Part shown: one piece after another, positions 18,539-30,000 of the stretch | Layout of the letters: each line of letters begins with the position of its first letter | Position numbering within the stretch: position 1 is the first letter of the stretch | Origin: JBBQED01 sp038320345 | GTDB lineage: Bacteria; Bacteroidota; Bacteroidia; AKYH767-A; OLB10 | Direction: 5' to 3' | DNA: 64,000 bases | Assembly (NCBI GenBank): GCA_038320345.1 | Contig: JBBQED010000003.1 | Location: 124,001-188,000 of the forward strand | Notes under the pieces: model-generated | What the model saw: only the letters and a program-made list of their open reading frames with translations | Told to the model about the DNA's origin: nothing | The model's database searches: none | Position numbers and translations under genes: made by a program

Positions 18539-19558
18539 TTATTTAAACTTTCGCTTTAGATCTAATATTGAAAAATCCGTTTCTGTTTTGCGGATAATAT
18601 TTTTCAGGCAACCTAATCCGTCCACCATCATTTCTACAACATCTCCATCTTGCAACCACTGCACGGGATAGTTGGGATCATTTAATTTACCGGTTCCATT
18701 TAGTTCTAGAAAACATCCTGTTCCTACAGTTCCTGAACCAATCACATCACCTGGATAAATATCGACACCATAAGCACAACGTTCAATAATTTCCGCAAAA
18801 GTCCAATCCATATCTCCCATACTTCCTAAGCTGACCTCCACTCCATTCACCATGCACTTCATCTTTAATGCAAAGCTATCTCCGGTATGTTTTTCTTTTG
18901 CAGGAACTTTATAAGGAAGTAATTCATCCGGTGTTACTAACCATGGACCAATCACTGTTGAAAAATCTTTTCCTTTTGCTGGTCCGAGGTTGAGCACCAT
19001 TTCTTCCATCTGCAATTGACGAGCGCTCATATCATTCATGATCATATATCCAGCAATATATTGATCAGCATCAGCAGCTTTTATATTTCTTCCTTTTTTT
19101 CCGATCACTACTGCTACTTCCAATTCAAAATCAAGTTGACGAAAATGATCGGGCATACAATATATATCACCGGGACCTTGAATTGCATTATGGTTAGTAA
19201 AATAAAAGATCGGGTATAAGTCAAATTCGGGAATCATGTCGACCCCTCTGTTTCTTCTAGCTGAAGCAACATGTTGACGAAAAGCATAACCATCGCGGCA
19301 GGAAGTAGGATGCGGAACGGGAGCAATTACCTCCACATCGTTCCATTGAAATCCGGAAACATCGGGAGTGGTTAACAATTTAGCATGAATCTCACGGGCT
19401 CGGCTCATTGCTTCCTCCTCGCCCTCGAGAAATTCTTTCATAGTCAATTCAGCCTTGATTCCCAGGGCTTTACCAGCATCACTATAGGAATAAATTTTTT
19501 CTTCGAGGTAAATTCCGAGCGATTCACGCCCATCTCTGATATAACTTACGAATTTCAT
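18539..19558 (-). CDS. Fumarylacetoacetate hydrolase (FAH) family protein
   Basis: 339 residues. The C-terminal FAH domain is clear: FELEVAVVIGKKGRNI (metal glutamates), GYMIMNDMSARQLQ, GKDFSTVIGPWLVT, and GDVIGSGTVGTGCFLEL. Placed back to back with homogentisate dioxygenase, it most likely hydrolyses fumarylacetoacetate to fumarate and acetoacetate, the last step of tyrosine breakdown. Related FAH-fold enzymes act on other acylpyruvates, so the substrate is a context-based inference. Its own 3' end faces the structured-repeat region. Confidence 0.8.
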   Translation of the reverse strand: MKFVSYIRDGRESLGIYLEEKIYSYSDAGKALGIKAELTMKEFLEGEEEAMSRAREIHAKLLTTPDVSGFQWNDVEVIAPVPHPTSCRDGYAFRQHVASARRNRGVDMIPEFDLYPIFYFTNHNAIQGPGDIYCMPDHFRQLDFELEVAVVIGKKGRNIKAADADQYIAGYMIMNDMSARQLQMEEMVLNLGPAKGKDFSTVIGPWLVTPDELLPYKVPAKEKHTGDSFALKMKCMVNGVEVSLGSMGDMDWTFAEIIERCAYGVDIYPGDVIGSGTVGTGCFLELNGTGKLNDPNYPVQWLQDGDVVEMMVDGLGCLKNIIRKTETDFSILDLKRKFK

Positions 19559-19624
19559 AAACGCTTAATTAGCTCACAAAAGTAGCCAATGTTCGTCAGG
19601 AATATCAGGATTCACTTCGTTTCT

Positions 19625-19632
19625 TAAATTTG
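19625..19632 (+). promoter_or_regulatory. -7 box (TAAATTTG) before homogentisate dioxygenase
   Basis: TAAATTTG matches TAnnTTTG and lies 50 bases before the hmgA start, within the 123-base divergent gap. No clear -33 element was found. Confidence 0.4.
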
Positions 19633-19681
19633 TATCGGCCGGAAACATATTTCCGCGTCTATCAGTTTCAGTAACACACCT

Positions 19682-20842
19682 ATGCCACAATATCATTCTC
19701 AGGGAAAATTCCCCCACAAACGACATACTCAGTTCAGAAAAACTGATGGAACTCTTTATGCGGAAGAGCTAGTTTCTACGCACGGTTTCTCCAGTGTATA
19801 TTCTCTCGTTTATCATTGCCATCCACCCACGATGGTAAAATCCGTTGGCGAGCCTTTTTCAAGAGAACCGAAAGTAGCGTTTCAACGATCGCTTAGAGCG
19901 CAGAGTTTTATCGGCTTCAACATTCGTCCCGAGGATGATTATATCGAAAGTAAGAAAGCTGTTCTCGTTAACAATGATCTGCACATCTCACTCGCTGCAC
20001 CTCGGAAATCAATCACAGATTATTTCCTAAAAAATGCAGATGCTGATGAATTGATTTTTGTACACAAAGGCAGCGGCGTTCTGAAAACAATTTATGGAAA
20101 TATTGAATTTGGATATGGAGATTATCTGCTGATTCCTAGAGGTACTATCTTCCAACTACATTTTAATGATGCGGATAACCGACTTCTAATCATAGATTCA
20201 TTTACTGCAATTGAAGTTCCGAAACGCTACCGCAATGAATATGGGCAGTTGGAAGAACATGCGCCTTATAGTGAACGTGATATCCGGAAACCACAGGGCA
20301 TGGAAACACATGATGAGAAAGGTGAATTCAGAGTCATGATCAAAAAGCAAGGAATTGTCTATCCTTACATCTATGCTACTCATCCTTTTGATGCAATTGG
20401 ATGGGATGGAAATTTGTATCCGTATGCATTCAGCATTCATGATTTTGAACCAATAACAGGTAGAGTTCATCTCCCTCCGCCGATCCATCAAACCTTTGAA
20501 GCACATAACTATGTTGTGTGTTCTTTCGTTCCTCGATTATATGATTATCATCCTTTAAGTATTCCTGCTCCATACAACCACAGCAATGTAGATTCCGATG
20601 AGGTACTTTATTATGTGGATGGTGAATTCATGAGCAGAAAAAATGTGGAGCAAGGTCAAATCACGTTGCATCCCGCAGGAATTCCACATGGTCCACATCC
20701 CGGAACGGTTGAAAAAAGTATCGGTGCCAAAGAAACTAAGGAACTGGCAGTAATGATCGACACGTTCAAACCCTTATGGCTGACCGAAGATGCCTTGGCC
20801 ATCATGAGCGGAGATTACTATAAATCGTGGATCGAAGAATAA
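19682..20842 (+). CDS. hmgA: Homogentisate 1,2-dioxygenase
   Basis: 386 residues, somewhat shorter than the roughly 430-residue proteobacterial and eukaryotic enzymes. The bicupin pattern is visible: FVHKGSGVLKTIYGNIEFGYGDYLLIPRGT in the N-terminal cupin, and PPPIHQTFEAHNYVVCSF plus NHSNVDSDEVLYYVDGEF and HPAGIPHGPHPG in the C-terminal one, which supplies the Fe(II) histidines and glutamate. It opens the ring of homogentisate in tyrosine catabolism. Divergent from the FAH-family gene, consistent with a shared control region between them. Confidence 0.9.
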   Translation: MPQYHSQGKFPHKRHTQFRKTDGTLYAEELVSTHGFSSVYSLVYHCHPPTMVKSVGEPFSREPKVAFQRSLRAQSFIGFNIRPEDDYIESKKAVLVNNDLHISLAAPRKSITDYFLKNADADELIFVHKGSGVLKTIYGNIEFGYGDYLLIPRGTIFQLHFNDADNRLLIIDSFTAIEVPKRYRNEYGQLEEHAPYSERDIRKPQGMETHDEKGEFRVMIKKQGIVYPYIYATHPFDAIGWDGNLYPYAFSIHDFEPITGRVHLPPPIHQTFEAHNYVVCSFVPRLYDYHPLSIPAPYNHSNVDSDEVLYYVDGEFMSRKNVEQGQITLHPAGIPHGPHPGTVEKSIGAKETKELAVMIDTFKPLWLTEDALAIMSGDYYKSWIEE

Positions 20843-21186
20843 CTTCTGTACGGTTAGAAAAAAATCTGCTCTTCCTCTATAATAGGAAGTAATTATGGCC
20901 GGTATTGATTTTTTTAACAATTCGACTACGACTGTTGTTATTTAATCAATGAAACTTACCATTACTTCAACATAGACATATTCTAACTATCGAGGTGAAA
21001 ACGGGTAACATCTGGCAAAATTCTTTATTTTGTCGATTATCAACCGAATAACCACTGTTATGTAAAACTGTGTGTAAAATCTTCTCTATATACCCTCTAA
21101 TATCAACACATAAAAGTAAATTTGCGTAAATTAGTGCGTCACGCAAGAATTTGCCCCTTATCTTCGAAACAATCAAAAAGTTATCT
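20843..21186. other. Gene-free gap before the first giant T9SS gene
   Basis: 344 bases without a supported gene. Holds a TAAATTTG -7 box at its right end (21117-21124). Open frames here are short and lack coding character. Confidence 0.5.
21117..21124 (+). promoter_or_regulatory. -7 box (TAAATTTG) of first giant T9SS gene
   Basis: TAAATTTGCGTA here recurs at the same relative place before the second paralogue (26957), 63-65 bases upstream of the shared MKRLLYSL start, supporting both the promoter and the chosen starts. Confidence 0.45.
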
Positions 21187-24100
21187 ATGAAAAGATTACT
21201 CTACTCACTCTTACTCTTCGTTGTGTTTCCGTTTCTAACGAAAGCACAATCTACCGTTTTCACCGAAAATTTTGACGGCGGTGGTATTCAGTTTACTTCT
21301 ACGGGAGTTCCCGGTTGGGCCACTGATAATACCATCTTCTTGAGTCCTTCCAATAGTTGGAGAGGACAATATTCAATTAATGGCACCACGTCAACCACCA
21401 CAACTAGCTTTAACACCACTGGAAACCAGTTCGTTACTTTGAACTTCTCCCAGATTTGTAAAGTCGATTTCGTGGATGTGGCGAAAATTGAAATTTCTAC
21501 CGACGGTGTTACTTGGACACAGTTAATCGCCTCTTCTGGTGGTAATTGTTTCTACAACGGACTCGGGAATTTTATAGCTCAGGGAAATAAATTCACGGAA
21601 GCTTCTTATCTCGATTGGGATCCTGCAGCTCCAACATTTCCATTAAATACTTGGTGGAAACAAGAATCATTTGACATCTCTCAGTTGGCTGGAAATCAAG
21701 CTACTGTTCAAATCCGTTTTACCATTATCGACAACTTCGGAAATGGAATGAACAATCGTGCGGGTTGGTTCTTAGATGATGTAAATGTAGTGATGGCGCC
21801 TTGCGAGCAAACACCTCCTACGATTGCCTTAACTGCACCGATTTGGCAAGGAAATGTTTATACTCTTCAGCAGTTTTTTGATGTATTTGCTTACCTGACT
21901 GATCAAAGTGGAATCTCTCAAAATTTTGGCGATAACGAACTTTTCTGGACTATCAATTCTGACCCTACTGTCAATCAAGCATTTGGTTTGATTAATCTTT
22001 CCGATTCATTGTGGGCAGGAACAATTTATAATCCGAACGGACCTTTTGTGGATGGTGATACAGTATGTTATTGGTTACAAGCTATCGATGCATCTGGTTG
22101 TAATAACACTACCCTTTTCCCAACTACAGGATGTATTCAATTTATTATTCATGATGGAATTGCATTCCCTTTCTGTGATAACTTTGATATCGGCGGTCCT
22201 TTCTGGACTGCAGATTCTATTAATAGTGCTCCTGGTTCCTCATGGTTGATTGGTGTTCCAAATCAATCTGTTTTGAACAATCCGCATTCGCCTCCTAATG
22301 TTTTAGGAATTGACCTAACAGGAAGCTATCAGCCAAGTGCACAGTGCTATGTGAATTCAGTTCCCTTTGACTTCTCCGCTGTTTCAAATGCAGTATTAAC
22401 ATTTTGGCATAACCGGAATACAGAATCTTTCTGGGATGGGGTCAACCTTCAATTTACGATTGATGGTGGAGCTACTTGGAATGTAATCGGAACTTTTCCA
22501 GATCCAAATGGAACAAACTGGTACAATACAGCTCAAGTAAATTCCAGTAATGGTCAGCCTGTTTGGGAAGGTCAAAGTAATGGATGGTTGGAGAGTCGTT
22601 ATAAACTAGGCAGCATCCCTTCTATGATGAATGCGGCTCAGGTAACTTTCCGCTTTCAGTTTACTTCTGATCCAAGTGTTCAGCTGGATGGATTCAATGC
22701 AGATGATTTCTGTATCAAAATTCCTTGTGATAATGACTTAGGCGTAAATGCTTATATCAGTCCTATTCCTAATTCAGGATTACCTGCGGGTGCTGCTGTT
22801 CCATTAACTATTGAACTAGAAAACTACGGGAACATTACTCAAACTGCAACTACGATTTCTTATAGTTTGAATAATGGTGTACCAGTAACTTTTGCATGGA
22901 CGGGTTCGCTTGCTCCGGGTGCTGTTACTACAGTATTGTTACCTACTAGCGTTATCGTTCCTGCCTCAGGAAATTTTGATATCTGTACATGGGTTGAATT
23001 ACCGGGTGATTGCGACCTAACTAATGACACCGTTTGTGCAACATTCACAGCCGTTCCATTGCTCACCCCTACTTATTGTGACGATTTCGAAGCTGCAAAT
23101 ATTGGCTGGTCGATTGCAAATGAACCGGGTTCGGGACCAGGAACAATCTGGGAATTAGGTACTCCTTCTTTCGGTCAAACCTTCACAGCGAATTCCGGAG
23201 TTGGTGCATGGGATATCAACTTGACCAGCAGTTATAATGTAAATGCTCAGGCTTATTTATATTCCCCATTCTTTGACTTCTCAGCGATTAGTGCAGGAAG
23301 AATTTCTTTTGCATTGAACTGGAACACTCAGACCTTTGGTGATGGTGCACGTTTAGAATATACTACCGACAATGGAGTGACATGGAATGTACTTGGAACA
23401 GGAAGCACTTTAAATCCTGACCCTTGCGGAACTAACTGGTACACGAATGATAACTTCGGTTTCATTAACCAATTTGCATGGGACGGAACTTCTTCAACGA
23501 TTGCTGGAAACGTAAACGGTTGGGTAAATTGTAACTACGGTTTATGTTGCTCTAACAATGTTTTCAATAACCCAATTCCTGTTCAATTCAGATTCGTATT
23601 TATCTCTGATGGATTTGGTGCATTGGATGGTGTGTCTATGGATGATTTCTGTATTACGGCTTCTAACGGTGATGATCTTTCCGTTTCAACTATTGTTAGT
23701 CCACTAAGTAGCGTACCTGCAAATCTGGCTTCAAATGTAGAGATCACCGTAACGAATGTCGGATCATCAACAATCACTGCCTTTGATGCTAATTATTCTA
23801 TCAATGGTATTCCTGGAGCTTCACCTATTAGCTGGACAGGATCTTTAGCACCATGTAGTTCAGTGAACATCATTTTCCCTGGTGTATTATTTCCTACAGG
23901 ACAAAATACACTTTGCGGATTTACGATTCTGGGTTCTGATGTGGATCTAAGTAACGATACATTATGTACTCCAATCATCGGTATTCCTACATTAGCACTA
24001 ACGTATTGTGATGATTTCGAAAATGGAAACGTTGGTTGGACTGCTACAATCCTCACCGGCGGTGATCCAGGTTCTATCTGGGAATTAGGTGCGCCAACTT

Positions 24101-26703
24101 TTGGTACTACCAATTCTGCTAATTCAGGTGCGAATGCATGGGATATTAATCTTACAACTGCTTATACCAATCAAGCGAATACCGCATTAACAAGTCCTTA
24201 CCTCGACTTCTCTTCAGTGAGTGCAGGAAGAATTGCTTTCTCCTTAAATTACAACTCCGAGAATTTCTGGGATGGTAGTCGTGTGGAATACACTACTGAT
24301 AATGGTCAGACTTGGCAATTGTTAGGTGGTGGATCTACTGCAAACCCGGATCCTTGTGGGACTAACTGGTATGTTGATGATCAGTTGAATTCAAGTACGC
24401 TCCCAGCATGGACTGGTAATTCAGGAGGATGGGTGAATTCTTCTTACAAATTATGCTGTACCAATGGTATCTTCAATAATCCAATTCCGGTACAGTTCCG
24501 TTTTGTATTCACCTCTGACTTCTCTGTAATTACTGATGGATTCTCTATGGATGATTTCTGTGTGTATTCTTCTTCTGGTGCTGATGTTGGTATTTCAGCC
24601 ATCACCTCACCTTCTGGTGGAGTACCTGCATTAACAAGCGTTCCGGTAATCGTAACCTTAACAAACTTTGGTTCAACAACAGTAAACTCTACGGTTATTA
24701 ATTATTCAGTAAACGGCGTTGCACAATCGCCAATCACTTGGAATGGTACGTTACTTCCTTGTCAAGAAATAAGCGTAACGCTTCCGGGCTTCGTAGCTAT
24801 TTCTGGAGTAAATGCGATCTGTGCATGGACTGAATTAGTGGGTGATATTAATAATGCAAACGATACTATTTGTGCTGATCTTATTGGTCAGCCGGTAATC
24901 ACACCAACATATTTGTACACGTATTCTGATAATTTCGACAATGGAAATATTGGCTGGGCCCCTTCGGTGCAAGCGGGTGCAAACCAAACTTCCATCTGGG
25001 AATTAGGAACACCAAACTTTGGAAACACTACAGGTGCTCACACTCCTCCAAACTCATGGGATGTTAACTTGAACTCTGCGGTAACAGCAAATGCAAATGC
25101 ACTTCTTACCACTCCGTATTTTGATTTAACTAACGCACAAGCGAGTATCATGCGTTTCTGGATGAATCGTGCGATGAACACCTTCGGTGATTTATTCTAC
25201 ATTGATTACACTGTTGACAATGGTGCTACTTGGACTAAACTTGGATCGAATACAACTCCTAACACGACTAACTGGTATAACAATACTTTTAATGATGTGT
25301 GGGATGGTAATTCTGGAAGTTGGTTATTTACTGAATTGAAAGATCTACCATCAGTAATTAATAATCCTTCCAATGCTTTAGTGCAGTTCCGCTTCGTATT
25401 TATTACGGGTGGTTTCTCTACGCCTGATGGTGCATCGATTGATGACTTTGAATTATTTGTTCCTATTCCAACATCTATCACTCCAATCACTGTAAATACA
25501 AGTATTCCAAATACACTGATCATTCCTGCTCAGCCAGTAAGTTTCGCTGCTCCAATCAAAAACAATGGATTGAATCCAATCTTCAGTCACAATGCAACAT
25601 TGAGAATTGATGGAGTAATCATTTCTACTGATCCGATCAGCTATCTTGCTCCTGGTTTATTAGCAGACAGCAGTATGATTCACAGCTTCGCAAATACATG
25701 GATCGCTAGTCCTGGTTATCATGAAGTGTGTGTATATACTGATTCTCCTAATGGTGGTGCTGATTTGAAACCAACGGATGATACCACGTGTATTACGGTA
25801 TTGGTATTTGATACTATTCCATACACTGCTTTCCCATATTGCAACAGCTTTGAATCAGGGAATCAGTGGGTAACTTTAAATGCACTTACTTATCAGTCGA
25901 AGAGTACTTGGCAACAAGGTGCTCCAACGCAACCATTCCTTGGAACAGCGCATACTGGAACGAATGCATGGTCAGTAATTCTTGATAGTAATTATGTGAA
26001 TACAGATTCTTCTGGATTATTCTCTTCTATCTTCCGCGTTCAAGCGAACCATTGTTATCATCTTACCTTCTGGCAACAGTTCAGAATGGAGTTTGGTTCC
26101 GATGGTGGTGCCGTGGATTACTCAGTTGATTATGGTACAACATGGAATCGTATCGATTATACCGGAACACCGAACATCGTGAACTGGGGTCCGAATACCA
26201 ACTACACTTACGTCTCTGCACTTGATCCAACAGATCCTTCTCAGAGTGGTTTCACTGGTATCCGTAACAACTGGTTCCAAGTAGATAAAACATTCCGTCC
26301 GGGTGTTGATGGTCAAATGATCATCCGTTGGAGATTCGCTTCCGATTTCTCAGGTCGTGAGGAAGGTTGGTCCATCGATGACGTTTGTCTCGAAGATTTA
26401 GGTCCTTGTACTCCACTTGGTGTGAATGATTATGCGATCGGTGAATTTGGATTGAGTCAGAATTATCCTAATCCAGCTGTAGATGCTACCTCATTTGAAT
26501 ACATGATTCCTAAAAACGGAGCGGTGAAAATTGTGGTGAATGATATCGTTGGTAAACTCATCACTACTTTAGTTGATGGTGAACAATCCACTGGTAAACA
26601 TGTAGTAGATGTAACTACTAAAAACTTTGCTCCTGGAGTGTATACTTACACACTCACTTACGGCGAACAACAGGTGACGAAACGAATGGTGATTACGAAA
26701 TAA
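21187..26703 (+). CDS. Giant multi-domain T9SS-secreted surface protein (paralogue 1)
   Basis: About 1838 residues from MKRLLYSLLLFVVFPFLTKAQ, a clean signal peptide; an earlier in-frame ATG at 21151 would spoil it. The mature part alternates jelly-roll/MAM-like modules (YCDDFE...GW...IWELG...AWDINL...DPCGTNWY...PVQFRFVFTSD...DGxSxDDFC) with CARDB/Ig-like modules (LTIELENYGN...SYSLNNG...DLTNDTVC). The C-terminal 80 or so residues (SQNYPNPAVDATSFEY to KRMVITK) are a type A T9SS sorting domain. Exported by the Sec system, then across the outer membrane and anchored or released. Ligand or enzymatic function unknown; adhesion is possible. Confidence 0.85.
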   Translation: MKRLLYSLLLFVVFPFLTKAQSTVFTENFDGGGIQFTSTGVPGWATDNTIFLSPSNSWRGQYSINGTTSTTTTSFNTTGNQFVTLNFSQICKVDFVDVAKIEISTDGVTWTQLIASSGGNCFYNGLGNFIAQGNKFTEASYLDWDPAAPTFPLNTWWKQESFDISQLAGNQATVQIRFTIIDNFGNGMNNRAGWFLDDVNVVMAPCEQTPPTIALTAPIWQGNVYTLQQFFDVFAYLTDQSGISQNFGDNELFWTINSDPTVNQAFGLINLSDSLWAGTIYNPNGPFVDGDTVCYWLQAIDASGCNNTTLFPTTGCIQFIIHDGIAFPFCDNFDIGGPFWTADSINSAPGSSWLIGVPNQSVLNNPHSPPNVLGIDLTGSYQPSAQCYVNSVPFDFSAVSNAVLTFWHNRNTESFWDGVNLQFTIDGGATWNVIGTFPDPNGTNWYNTAQVNSSNGQPVWEGQSNGWLESRYKLGSIPSMMNAAQVTFRFQFTSDPSVQLDGFNADDFCIKIPCDNDLGVNAYISPIPNSGLPAGAAVPLTIELENYGNITQTATTISYSLNNGVPVTFAWTGSLAPGAVTTVLLPTSVIVPASGNFDICTWVELPGDCDLTNDTVCATFTAVPLLTPTYCDDFEAANIGWSIANEPGSGPGTIWELGTPSFGQTFTANSGVGAWDINLTSSYNVNAQAYLYSPFFDFSAISAGRISFALNWNTQTFGDGARLEYTTDNGVTWNVLGTGSTLNPDPCGTNWYTNDNFGFINQFAWDGTSSTIAGNVNGWVNCNYGLCCSNNVFNNPIPVQFRFVFISDGFGALDGVSMDDFCITASNGDDLSVSTIVSPLSSVPANLASNVEITVTNVGSSTITAFDANYSINGIPGASPISWTGSLAPCSSVNIIFPGVLFPTGQNTLCGFTILGSDVDLSNDTLCTPIIGIPTLALTYCDDFENGNVGWTATILTGGDPGSIWELGAPTFGTTNSANSGANAWDINLTTAYTNQANTALTSPYLDFSSVSAGRIAFSLNYNSENFWDGSRVEYTTDNGQTWQLLGGGSTANPDPCGTNWYVDDQLNSSTLPAWTGNSGGWVNSSYKLCCTNGIFNNPIPVQFRFVFTSDFSVITDGFSMDDFCVYSSSGADVGISAITSPSGGVPALTSVPVIVTLTNFGSTTVNSTVINYSVNGVAQSPITWNGTLLPCQEISVTLPGFVAISGVNAICAWTELVGDINNANDTICADLIGQPVITPTYLYTYSDNFDNGNIGWAPSVQAGANQTSIWELGTPNFGNTTGAHTPPNSWDVNLNSAVTANANALLTTPYFDLTNAQASIMRFWMNRAMNTFGDLFYIDYTVDNGATWTKLGSNTTPNTTNWYNNTFNDVWDGNSGSWLFTELKDLPSVINNPSNALVQFRFVFITGGFSTPDGASIDDFELFVPIPTSITPITVNTSIPNTLIIPAQPVSFAAPIKNNGLNPIFSHNATLRIDGVIISTDPISYLAPGLLADSSMIHSFANTWIASPGYHEVCVYTDSPNGGADLKPTDDTTCITVLVFDTIPYTAFPYCNSFESGNQWVTLNALTYQSKSTWQQGAPTQPFLGTAHTGTNAWSVILDSNYVNTDSSGLFSSIFRVQANHCYHLTFWQQFRMEFGSDGGAVDYSVDYGTTWNRIDYTGTPNIVNWGPNTNYTYVSALDPTDPSQSGFTGIRNNWFQVDKTFRPGVDGQMIIRWRFASDFSGREEGWSIDDVCLEDLGPCTPLGVNDYAIGEFGLSQNYPNPAVDATSFEYMIPKNGAVKIVVNDIVGKLITTLVDGEQSTGKHVVDVTTKNFAPGVYTYTLTYGEQQVTKRMVITK

Positions 26704-26718
26704 AAATCATCGCCTTTA

Positions 26719-26765
26719 TAAAAAAAGCCCTCCCTGACATGATCGTCAGGGGGGGGCTTTTTTTA
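26719..26765 (+). terminator. Rho-independent terminator after T9SS paralogue 1
   Basis: A G/C-rich stem (GCCCTCCCTGAC with GTCAGGGGGGGGC) preceded by an A-run and followed by a T-run, 16 bases after the stop. Almost the same hairpin follows the second paralogue. Confidence 0.85.
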
Positions 26766-26956
26766 TATTAATTAAAATTAAATATGAAAGGTAATTGATT
26801 GTGCATGAAACGATGCCTTTTTCAAGAATGATTACCCATCTACTCATCATAAAAAAACATTTCCAAAAACGGCTAAATCTCCAGTTTTGAACTAATCGGA
26901 GGCTAAGCAGAATCTTGGCCAATATGAAATCTCGGCCTTATTGCTTATCCTAAAAT

Positions 26957-26964
26957 TAAATTTG
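26957..26964 (+). promoter_or_regulatory. -7 box (TAAATTTG) of second giant T9SS gene
   Basis: Matches TAnnTTTG and shares TAAATTTGCGTA with the promoter of paralogue 1. The start codon is 65 bases downstream. Confidence 0.45.
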
Positions 26965-27028
26965 CGTACTTTTAGCAGTAATTCACGCAATGCACCGACA
27001 ATTTCATCCGAAAATCCAAAATTCACTC

Positions 27029-30000
27029 ATGAAAAGATTACTTTACTCACTCGTACTCTTCGTAGCGTTTCCGTTTCTAACGAAAGCACAATCTACCGTT
27101 TTCACCGAAAATTTTGACGGTGGTGGTATTCAGTTTACCTCTTCGGGAACTCCCGGTTGGGCCACTGACAACACTATTTTCCTAAGTCCTGCGAACAGTT
27201 GGCGAGGGCAATACGGAATCAATGGCACTATTTCTACTACCACATCAACTTTTAACACTTCTGGGAACCAATTCGTAACCCTGAACTTCGCCCAAATTTG
27301 TAAAGTCGATTTCGTTGACCTTGCGAAAATCGAAATCTCTACTGATGGTGGAGTTACTTGGACTCAGCTCATCGCTTCGGCAGGTGGTAACTGCTATTAC
27401 AACGGCGCTGGAAACTTTATAGCTCAAGGAAATAAATTCACGGAAGCCTCTTATCTCGATTGGGATCCTGCTGCTCCAACGTTTCCACTAAATACGTGGT
27501 GGAAGCAAGAGTCGTTTGACATCTCTCAGCTGGCAGGAAATCAAGCCACTGTTCAGATCCGTTTTACCATTATCGACAACTTCGGAAATGGAATGAACGG
27601 TCGTGCGGGTTGGTTCTTAGAAGATGTAAATGTAGTGATGGCTCCTTGCGAGCAAACGCCTCCAACAATCGCTTTAGATCAGCCGATCTGGATTGGCAAT
27701 GTTTATAATTTATCGCAGACCTATGATGTTTTTGCAGAACTCACTGACTTAAGCGGCATCTCCCAGAACTTCGGTGACAACGAATTATTCTGGACCATCA
27801 ATTCTGATCCTACTGTTAATCAAGCATTCGGAATGATCAACATTTCAAATGATCAATGGGCTGGAACGATCTACAATCCGAATGGTCCTTTTGTGGAAGG
27901 TGATACTGTTTGCTATTGGATCCGCGCTATAGATAATTCAGGATGTAATAACACTACATTTTATCCTACAACGGGTTGTGTTCAGTTTATCATTCATGAT
28001 GGAATCGCTTTCCCTTTCTGTGATACCTATGAAAATGGAGGCCCATTTTGGACACCTGATTCTAACAGTGTTGGAACGCAATGGGCAATTGGCCCTCCGG
28101 GACAATCTACTCTAAATTCTCCAAATTCTCCGCCTAACGTTTTAGGATTAGATTTAACAACTTCGTATCAAGACAATACTATTTCTTCCGTTAATTTATT
28201 ACCGATCGGATTCAGCCAAGTCAGTAATGCAGTTTTGTCTTTCTGGCATAACAGTGATATGGAATCATGCTGTGATGGTGCGAATCTGCAATATAGTAAT
28301 GACAATGGAGCGACCTGGAATGTAATTGGAACCGACAACGATCCTAATGGAACGAACTGGTATACTTCCAATTCTGTGTCTTCCAGTAATAGTCAGCCCG
28401 TTTGGACCGGCAATTCAGGAGGATGGATTGAAAGTCGCTATAAACTAGGAACAATTCCTGGCATTATGGGACAAGTAAATGTACTCTTCCGTTTCTTCTT
28501 TACCTCCGATTTCTCCGTAGTAGGTGATGGATTTGATGTAGATGATTTCTGTATCAAAATACCTTGTGATGATGATCTTGGTGTAAATGCTTTCGTTTCT
28601 CCAGCTCCTAACACAGGACTTCCAGCAGGTGCAAGTTTCCCGATCACTGTTACCGTTGAAAATTTTGGTAACGTAGCACAAACATCCGCTAATATTAATT
28701 ACAGTATTAATAACGGAACACCTGTAGTCTTTGCTTGGACAGGTTCAATTCCTGCAGGTGGCGTAGTTAACATCACGCTTCCTACCAACTTCACTGTTCC
28801 GGCATCAGGCACATTTGATATTTGTACTTGGGTTGAATTACCGAATGATTGTGATCTAAGTAATGATACTGTGTGTGCATCATTCACTGCAATACCTACA
28901 CTCACCCCTACCTATTGTGATGATTTCGAAACAGCCAATATTGGATGGAGTATCGGAAATGCAGCAGGTTCTGGTGCTGGTACAATCTGGGAATTAGGTG
29001 CCCCAGGCTTTGGACAAACGAGTTCTTCAAATTCAGGAGTAAATGCTTGGGATATTAATTTGTTGAGTGGATACACGAATAATGCATTAGCTTATTTATA
29101 CTCTCCATTCTTCGATTTCTCCGCTATCAGCGCAGGTAGAATTTCTTTCTCGTTAAATTGGAATTTTGATCAGTTTAGCAACGATGGTGGCTATCTCGAA
29201 TATACTACCGATGGTGGCATAACATGGTCGACATTAGGTGGTGGAAGTACCGCGAATCCAGATCCATGTGGTACCAACTGGTACACGACGGATAACCTCA
29301 ATTTCGCCAATCAGCCTGCGTGGAATATCACATCGAATGGTTGGAAAAATTGTAACTACGGATTATGCTGCTCGAATAACGTATTTAATAATCCGCTTCC
29401 AGTACAATTCCGTTTCGTATTTGTTTCCGACGGATTTGGAACATTGGATGGTATTACCATGGATGATTTCTGTGTGACTGCTTCCAACGGTGATAATATC
29501 GGAGTCACTGCAATTGTAACTCCTGTAGGAAGTGTTCCTGCATCTTCACCTACTGATGTAACAATCACCGTAACTAATTCTGGCTCTTCTACCATCACGG
29601 CTTTCGATGCTAATTATTCAATAAATTCAATTCCTGGATTGTCGCCAATCAGCTGGACGGGTTCACTTGCTCCATGTGCTTCGGTGGATATCACATTCAC
29701 AAGCGTAATCTTCCCGGGCGGTTCTAGTACACTCTGCGGTTATACCATTTTGGGTTCTGATGTTGATCTTGCTAACGATACGTTATGCGCTCCAATAGTA
29801 GGTATTCCATTATTGCCATTAACCTATTGTGATGATTTCGAAAGTGGAAATATTGGTTGGGCGGCAACGCTGAATCCAGGAGCTGATCCGGGTTCAATAT
29901 GGGAATTAGGAGTTCCTGCTTTCGGTGCAACCAACTCGGCAAATTCTGGTGTAAACGCATGGGATATTAACCTCATATCGGGATATTCACCAAATGCAGA